A stretch of 64,000 bases of DNA, taken from NCBI GenBank assembly GCA_905221605.1, contig CAJNDS010002685.1, positions 62,001 through 126,000 of the forward strand. The letters run 5' to 3'. This document shows, piece after piece, positions 57,396-64,000 of this stretch (positions are counted from its first letter, which is position 1; each line of letters starts with the position of its first letter). The notes below the pieces were generated by a model. That model ran no database searches, had not been told where the DNA came from, and saw nothing but the letters and a program-made list of their open reading frames with translations. The stretch comes from Symbiodinium natans (lineage: Eukaryota; Sar; Dinophyceae; Suessiales; Symbiodiniaceae). Position numbers and translations under genes: made by a program.

Positions 57396-58520
57396 GTTCA
57401 CGGCCCTGGCCCTTGCAAACCTTTTGCCATAAATATGATATCCAGTTTCATGATGCTTCGTAGTGCAAATGACTTCGTGTCACCCCCAAAATCACATCAC
57501 AACGACACAGTGTACGCCTAATTCAATGCGCCACTTCAGTAAATTACCTTCTTCCGCGCGATGCACAAAGAAATAGCATAAAACACTCACAAGCCGCACA
57601 TGACGACACTTTGGCATTCATTGAACACGAGCAGCAAGGAGACATGATACATTCACAGCTGCTCGGTACATTCAATAAACAAAGTAAACCACGAAACTCT
57701 GTCTTATGAAGCGGTGGTACTTTTGTACCAGTAAAGCCAGAACCTACATCAAACATGCGTAATGCTTGTCATTCAACGAGTTAAAGCACTGAACGATTCA
57801 ATTGACTTTCCTTTCGTGCAAAGCACAAAAAACTGGAAACACATACGAGTACCGCGTGAACTGTACCTTGATCATAGCGGCAAGGCCTAAACGAACCATT
57901 CAAAAAACACACATTTCGCAGTTTTCAAGGAGCCTCTTCTCGCTCATTTATCTACTTTACCGAACAGTTCACGCTCAAGGGTAGCGGGAGAGTAAGTCTC
58001 AGCTGAAGCGACCTCGGTGCATGTCATGTCAGGTCACTTTGCAGGACCTCAAATTCAAAGCCTTGGGCCTTGATCCACAAGATATGCCGAGTAAGGCCTT
58101 TAGAGACAGCAATATTTGAACCTTGGGAGCCTCAGCGTATATTCTCAATACATGGATGTACATAGTCAATGAAAACAAAATAGGTGTATGCATATACATG
58201 TATCTAATATAATTACATGTACAGCTTTCACAACTTACACACACATGTACACACACACCAAAAAAAACACACACATCACGATCTGAATTGCTTCGGCACA
58301 CAAGGAAGGGTTCGTCCCTTGCCGCCTCATCTCCCAAAGACCCCGGGCGGCATCCTCAGCAGTCTCTCGCAATCCGCCATACTCTCTTTACACTCCTTGA
58401 GAGGTACGCTGCAGTGTGCAAATGTTCGGATCCTGCAGCTTGCTATCCTATGGCTCTGGCATGTCAGCTTGAAAACCCAGTGGATCCCAGTGGCAGACAA
58501 GCTGTAGCTTGTGACTGCAG

Positions 58521-58640
58521 TTGGCACTCGCAGCTGCACCAGAGCGCGCAGGGCAGGGTGCCAGGACTCCTGAGATGACTGCCAGCATCAGAGATGCTCA
58601 GAGAGCTGGTGCGCTGGTGCAAGCCAGTGAAGCTAAGGCA
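58521..58640 (+). CDS. Short exon-like segment
   Basis: After CTGCAG the + frame reads ALAAAPERAGQGARTPEMTA followed by SIRDAQRAGALVQASEAK, then AAG|GCACAT as a possible GC donor. The helix-forming composition is plausible, but the opposite strand is open too. Confidence 0.25.
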
Positions 58641-59016
58641 CATACTCTTGGATACCTGGATGGGTCGGAGGGCGGGTGGGGGGGGGTAGAGCACACACAC
58701 CTGAACCCAAACCCACACGACATGGGACCTTGCCCTATACCCACAACAGCCGGAGCCCTGAGAAGCACCGGGCCTGCGTGGAAAGCCACGGCAAGATGAG
58801 GCGGGGCTGCTGAAGCCAAGAAGTCCTGATACATCGTCCTGTCCACAAGCAACTCGGCAAGGTGGGGTTGGGGGGTGGGGTGTCGGGTCTTTCGTGGCAG
58901 ATCGAAGCCAGGTCCTGTGAAAGGTGAGATGCACGTTGCCGATCTCAAACTCAGAACCTTAGGCCGCGAACCCCTTAAAGCTCATTGACCCTAGCCATGT
59001 CAAGTACTTGCTTCAC

Positions 59017-59254
59017 CCCTGAATCACATTTCGAGTAATTGGACGAGGTGCCCAGAGGCAGATCGCGTCCCAGCTCCGGGCCAACTAAGCGTAAGGCCAC
59101 GCGCGTGGGCAGGGCACGGCCCAGCTCCTTCTTTAGCCCCGGAATGCTTGGAACATCTTGGAACTTTAGCCCCTGGGTTTGAATACACAGCTCACCCCTC
59201 TTGGTGACCCTCATGTAGCCTCCATTTGGCGCAATTGCGGAAGTGTCCCGAAAT
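59017..59254 (-). CDS. Exon of an unknown beta-rich protein
   Basis: Minus strand, from CACAG|ATTTCGGG to CAGGG|GTGAAG, 238 bp. The frame is open throughout: TSAIAPNGGYMRVTKRGELC, IQTQGLKFQDVPSIPGLKKE, LGRALPTRVALRLVGPELGR, DLPLGTSSNYSKC. Composition is strongly protein-like, with alternating hydrophobic residues suggesting beta strands. It is probably joined to the exon at 59790-59941. No family recognised. Confidence 0.55.
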
Positions 59255-59789
59255 CTGTGATCTCAGTGCCAACTGGACCCGCTCAGCCTCATAGACCAGC
59301 TCCATATCTGTGAGCTCCAGGATTCTTGGCTAGAGTCCGACAGACACATCCAAACCCTATGCCATTCGCCTCGGCCTTGGCCGCGTGGCATGAAGAGGTT
59401 CCGTTTTGGCATGAATATTCACGTGCTGGGCAGTGGACACGGGCGCAAAAAGTGTATGTTTGCACTAAGCCAGTTTTGGTTGGCCCCTCCCCCCTCCCTT
59501 TCCTCCCAACCCTTTCCCCCCCGACCCTTTGCCCCTAACCCTTTCCCCGCACCCCCCCTCCCATATGGAGGGAACGTAACGTATGATTTTTTAGGGCATT
59601 GCACACCATGCACACCATGCACACCTTGCCACGTGCAAACCTCTGTGCCGGCGCTGGCCTTTATGAGGCTAGAAACTATGAACCCTAAATCCTGTGGTCA
59701 CGGTTTGTGTGCGTACATCCTATTCGCTAAACTTTTTTCCTGAAGCTTCTTCGTTTAGCCTCGCCCTGGCGACGCGCAGCGTTTGGAAT

Positions 59790-59941
59790 GACATGCAACT
59801 GCAAGCTGAAGTCTGCTTTCGGGACCGGACCTTGTCTTAAGACAAGGAGCCGACTCCCTGGGAGATCGATGCGCAGCTCTTCATTCCCCACTGCCAAGTT
59901 GAAGGTCCGGATGGCGTGCAAGATGGTCAGGGGCCTTCGGA
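59790..59941 (-). CDS. Exon upstream in the same minus-strand gene
   Basis: After CTGAAG on the minus strand the frame reads RRPLTILHAIRTFNLAVGNE, ELRIDLPGSRLLVLRQGPV, PKADFSLQ. The style (LRIDLPGSRLLVL) matches the beta-rich exon at 59017-59254. The donor is uncertain (about 59790-59760). More exons may lie at 60015-60150 (frame LVNVSKDVWWGRGILSIRSS) and near 60440-60515. Confidence 0.5.
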
Positions 59942-61079
59942 CTTCAGCGTTTGGAATCCAGTGTATACTGCGAAGAGCGATGTGCGAAAGGCCCACAAAG
60001 CACGTCCCACCAGCAGCTTAGAATCCTGAAGCCTGGGGAAATGCTGGTGGCTACCATAGTTCTTGCCTCCGCCACTCTGATGCTGGAACGAATACTCAAA
60101 ATTCCCCTCCCCCACCACACATCTTTGGAGACATTCACAAGCTCTAACATCACAGAGTCTTGATATGTCGTTCGAGGTGTGCCTTGGTGCGTCTCGTTAA
60201 TGCTGCCCTGCTACACGGAGAGGGCACCCGTACAGGCGGCCCGGTTCTTAGGCGCCATGCCACGTGTGGCGAAGTAGTCCTACAAGCATCGAAGGATCGG
60301 AGGTAGGGGATGGGGTAGGATGCCATAAGATGCCATCGGATGCCGCAGGGTTGGAAAGCTTCGCTGTGCGAATCGAGGTCTAAGCCGACATCATGGATTC
60401 AAAACTACTCCTAGACAAGCCAAGCGGGCTCCTCCCAGGACGCGCCGATACCGTCAATGTCAAACTCAGTGTCCTGAGACAGCAGATCTGCAGGGTCAGC
60501 TGGACCTGCATACCTACCTAGCCCAGGGGCCCAGAACCCCGGACATCGTGCAAGATGGCAAACAGGGAAACAGCCTACACCCAAAGCGCATGTCCAGGCA
60601 TTGGATTTCCGGCAGGTGGACAATGGACCAGGTGGAAGAACATCTCTTTCGGGCAACCGCCGATGTGAGCAACTACCACTATAGACAAATTCTGTTTCAG
60701 AGAGCAGGACGAAGCTGCAGAATGCGAAGTCGTACACAAGAACGGCTGCTAAGTCTCGATCCCCACTCTGCAAGCACATGCGAAAGCAGAAGAAGCATGC
60801 TTCATGTCTGCAAGAAAGCGACAGCCTGCGTGAAGGTTTTCTTTTCAACTCGTTCTCTAGAAACGGCCACTGTGGCCAAAGTACTGCAGCGAATGGCAAC
60901 ACGGTCGCACATTTTTTCTGCGTAGCGGGGGCGAAGAAGCCATTCGTGCCTCCTACGAGCGAGAGCCGAGCCGCCACAGAGAAGATGCTCTTCTTATACA
61001 TCGACATATACAGATACATAGACGTAGACATATACCCAGACATAGATATCTGTGTATGCAAAGATAGAATCGCCTTCTA

Positions 61080-62450
61080 ACTCATGGCGACTATTCTCTC
61101 AGCTTGGGGACGTCCCCACGGCATCGTCACCGAACGCTGCCAATACCTACAGAGAAAATGGGGGGCGCAGTCTTGCGCGTGTCGTGTTGCGCCCGAGGCC
61201 GGCGCATGTAAGGCGGGTCGGTGTGGAGGAAGAGTCACGACCTCCGCATTGGCCACTCGCCGAGCCCACGCAACGTCTGCGTCGTTCACGACGAACGCCT
61301 CGGAAAGTTGGCAAGCACCGCGGCCAGGCGAACGGACGGCTACAAAAACATCCAAGCTGGGACTGAGCTCGTGACGTGCTCCCGGTGCTCGATGTGAAGC
61401 GGCACGTCCAGAAGCAGAATTTCTTGCGCCCAGTCCGTGAAACGGCGTGCCTGCACACACGGTCATGGCTCGCACGATGCGTTCGCGTGCGACGCACGAG
61501 GCGGACCCTCTTTCGCAGCCAGGACGAAGGCCATTGCCAGCTGCCATCCCGGGCCAAGCCCTCGGTGTCCTGGGTCAGCAGCTGTCACGAGACACCTTCT
61601 GCGAGATCCCCCCCACAGGAGCGCGTCTCCGTCATGCGGAACCACGTGACGTCCGCCGCCTGGACCCCAGGATCACACGAGCGTCGCCGGGGCTTGCCTG
61701 TAAGTCAGCGAACATGCACCTACAGACACGAAGTCGAAGGCAGAAGAAACAACAACAGCCTGGGCCACAGCGAAGTAATACGCCACTGCGATGTCCTCCG
61801 AGAAGGAGATTGAGGGGCTCTCCTGTTGCGTGGTCACGCAAGCCAACAGCGCACATGCGCGGCCCTGCTCCGGACACACGCCCGCACCTTCGGGTTCTGG
61901 CCGACATGCTGAGCAACGGTGATGGACTGGTCATCGCCTGTGAGCTGAAAGGATGCACGTAATGCCAGCGTACACAAACAGGCTCAACACACGCCACGCC
62001 TTTGGGACGACGGCACATGTCCCGAGTCTCGGCTGCGTGCCAGACCCAGCCTCAGCGTGACGTGTACAAGCTAGGACACACACAAGGCAGCAGACTTGTT
62101 TCCGAGGGCCAACCCATCGACATCTCTGCGTGTTCACGGAGCTCAATTGCATGCAAGCGATCCTGCAGCGAGCAACACGCTGTGTCCGTCTAGCGTGGTT
62201 CCTCCGTATAGGCCATCAAGCAAGACGCCACAAGGTACGCCGCATCCTGGAGAGGTGCACCGCGCATGTCAGTGTAGAGCTCCTGACGCAGACCTTGCGG
62301 CGCCTGCGCGTGCCTGCACGTGCTCTGAAACAAACCCAGCCTTCATGCGTGCGCAGCTTGCGTACGCGCCCCACGTGGCATGCAAGGCGCTGCAGGAAGC
62401 TTGCCCGAAAGAAAAATAGGAGTCTGGACACGAACGCCTGCTGCTCAACC
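61080..62450 (-). pseudogene. GC-rich, possibly decayed coding region
   Basis: All minus-strand frames have long open runs that shift into one another, for example FTDWAQEILLLDVPLHIEHR near 61440-61380 and AVVVSSAFDFVSVGACSLTY near 61750. That pattern suggests an old coding sequence with frameshifts, possibly retroelement-derived, but no reverse transcriptase, integrase or other motif is recognisable. High GC and many CpG keep stop codons rare, so chance open frames are expected. Confidence 0.25.
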
Positions 62451-62456
62451 TCCTAG

Positions 62457-62714
62457 ACTGTGTGGCCATTGTTGGCCAGAACGAGCGCCTTCTGAAGAAC
62501 CTCATGTGTCGCATGACATGAAACCGGAAGCGAAGGCACTATATCGAGCAGAGCCGAGAAAGCAACGGCATCACAGTGCCTAATGGCGTAGGCGTAAAGC
62601 AATCTCTTGACTGCGGTATCTACGCCTAACTTCACTTTCGTGCAGTGAGAGAGCCAAGGGCGTTCCCTCTCACCAGATGGTGCCTTTTCTTTTTGTTTGC
62701 TTCGTTCGCCTGCG
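62457..62714 (-). CDS. Exon-like segment, unknown
   Basis: Minus strand after GCGCAG: ERSKQKEKAPSGERERPWLS, HCTKVKLGVDTAVKRLLYAY, AIRHCDAVAFSALLDIVPSL, CHATHEVLQKALVLANNGHT, ending at TAG. Balanced, helix-rich composition makes it one of the better islands in the right end. Confidence 0.4.
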
Positions 62715-63114
62715 CAGTCCAGAGTAGATCCACGGTTCGGCCCCAACACCTGCTATATCTGGACCCTGACTTAACTCTGGCTTAAATCTGACTTAACCTG
62801 GACCGAAGCTGCCTTTGGCCGGTGGCATCACTTTGCCCTGCTGAGCCATGCTGTAGCCACTGTAGCCAGTGTGGGTTCGTTTATAGCAGTTTTGCTTGGA
62901 TAACCGAATGAATCCATGAGCAGCTGCTTCTTGGTGCTTGAGGTTCTGGGCTGAAGTAATCACTTGAGTTTAGTGCGCTCGCAAGCCCTCCAGTGCATTT
63001 CTCGTACAGCCTCACAAGTGTGCCAAATCAGTCCAACTCGCATCTTTTGCAGGACAGGCTCTGGTACTCGAATGAGTTCCATGATCCTCTGTTCAGGATC
63101 GTGAACCTGCGCAG

Positions 63115-63360
63115 GTGGCTATGCCACGGACGATAGCAATGGCACAGGCGCTCCGGAGTGCCAACGAACGTACTGAACGTAGCCAGAATTCAGAAGCTCG
63201 CCTCTGCTGGTCGCTGCACACGCGGTGCCAAGCGTGCTGCGAAGCGGCGGAGCCCTGCAATGGCAAAGGCCGGCAACAGTGCACCGCGAAGTCTGCGCGC
63301 AGGCTGCCTGAGCCGATGACAAGGGTGGGACAGCTCAGGCATTGGCTTTGTGGCTTTGTA
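63115..63360 (+). CDS. Exon-like segment, unknown
   Basis: A + frame reads AMAQALRSANERTERSQNSE, ARLCWSLHTRCQACCEAAEP, QQCTAKSARRLPEPMTRVGQ. The minus strand is open over the same DNA. The remaining 63540-64000 shows no supported feature. Confidence 0.25.
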
Positions 63361-64000
63361 CGATTCCAGTGTTCGTGTGCCTGGGAAAGCAGCTCGCTCT
63401 CCCACATTCCAGACATGGCACCTGAGAACTGCACAGATGCAACACTGTCGTTTGGAGGTACAAGCTGTGCTAAACTGCGCCAGAGGCTGTGACATGAATA
63501 GCAATACAAAGCATAACCTCAAGGTAGGAAGTATCAGTTAGCGATGCTTGATTGGCACATAAGGATTCTGCTCAGGTGACGGAGTGATGCGCGCTCACGA
63601 AAGGCAAAACAAACATGACAAACTTCCCGTCATCCCATCCTTCCTCCAAGCAAAGCTAGTCCTTGTCGCATGCCGTGCTTCACTTTGCAACAGTGACACG
63701 AACACACACAACCAGTGCACTGGAGGTGCTGCAAGCATTGCAATCCGCCGACTCGGGCCGTAGGTGTCTGGGTAGCATAAAGCAGGTACCCCCTCCTCCA
63801 ACCTCCACAACGGCTTCGGGACAGATTGCACTCCGATTCTTGCTTGCGAATGGGTACCCGCCCCCCCGCCGACAGGTATCAAGAGCGGGGTTCCCTCCCA
63901 CCGCCCCCCGCTGGGCCCTGACATGCTCTGCCCCACCTCCCTTCTTTCTGTGTTATCGTTTCGGTTGAGACACCCCGAAGTTGTCCTGTCCGGTGTGTAT

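Noticed and set aside
61080-62450. Retrotransposon reverse transcriptase on the minus strand
   Set aside because: I looked for the YxDD-type catalytic box, an RNase H motif and a zinc knuckle and could not find any; only vague coding-like frames remain.
1-64000. Dinoflagellate spliced-leader, tRNA, 5S or rRNA genes
   Set aside because: No spliced-leader sequence, tRNA cloverleaf or rRNA segment was recognised by eye; a covariance-model scan was not possible, so absence is not proven.

Overview
This is a eukaryotic nuclear window, most likely from a dinoflagellate (a Symbiodiniaceae/Suessiales-type alveolate is the best guess). Three observations support this. Plant/alveolate-type telomere motifs (TTTAGGG/CCCTAAA) are scattered throughout. 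Protein-like sequence is broken into very short exons (about 16-260 bp) whose introns use GC as well as GT donors, often with G right after the AG acceptor. The recognisable pieces are typical of dinoflagellates: a cysteine-rich multipass membrane protein and a PPPDE/DeSI-like peptidase. There is no bacterial-style operon. Nearly all ATG-to-stop ORFs are chance or shadow frames. Genes had to be read as chains of exons with matching phases, so every gene model is partial.

Layout. 1-2795 is a diverged purine/pyrimidine-rich tandem repeat cut off by a 100-N assembly gap (2796-2895); almost the same sequence recurs at 25715-28541. About 2.9-18.2 kb is a mosaic of interstitial telomere-like tracts with short exon-like islands on the + strand, best explained as one or more membrane-protein genes whose introns are full of TTTAGGG repeats. 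18.2-21.55 kb is a 3.3-kb mirror-image microsatellite built from TTTAGATAG and its reverse complement, with a nested 31-bp satellite. 21.56-25.43 kb holds two more satellites that flank a five-exon DeSI/PPPDE peptidase-like gene (22073-23113). 25.5-29.4 kb is the second copy of the first repeat.

29.4-30.5 kb is a minus-strand gene with several phase-consistent exons. 30991-33604 is a foldback (very long inverted repeat) mobile element with a 6-bp target-site duplication. 34.15-35.2 kb is another minus-strand gene, encoding an acidic/basic protein with a Cys cluster. 35.43-36.2 kb is a tandem array of hairpin-forming repeats. From about 37 kb onward telomere-like repeats become rare and the sequence is mostly non-coding DNA with isolated exon-like islands, mainly on the minus strand (40.4, 43.1, 44.4-45.8, 47.5, 49.8, 59.0-59.9 and 62.5 kb). 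This part also has a sharply bounded AT-rich block (47.93-49.57 kb) and a 1.47-kb segment bounded by 40-bp inverted repeats that carries a 74-bp palindromic satellite (50.77-52.24 kb).

The genes do not form a pathway. The notable theme is how many unrelated hairpin-forming or mirror repeats occur here, and that telomere-like repeats sit directly at intron donor sites.
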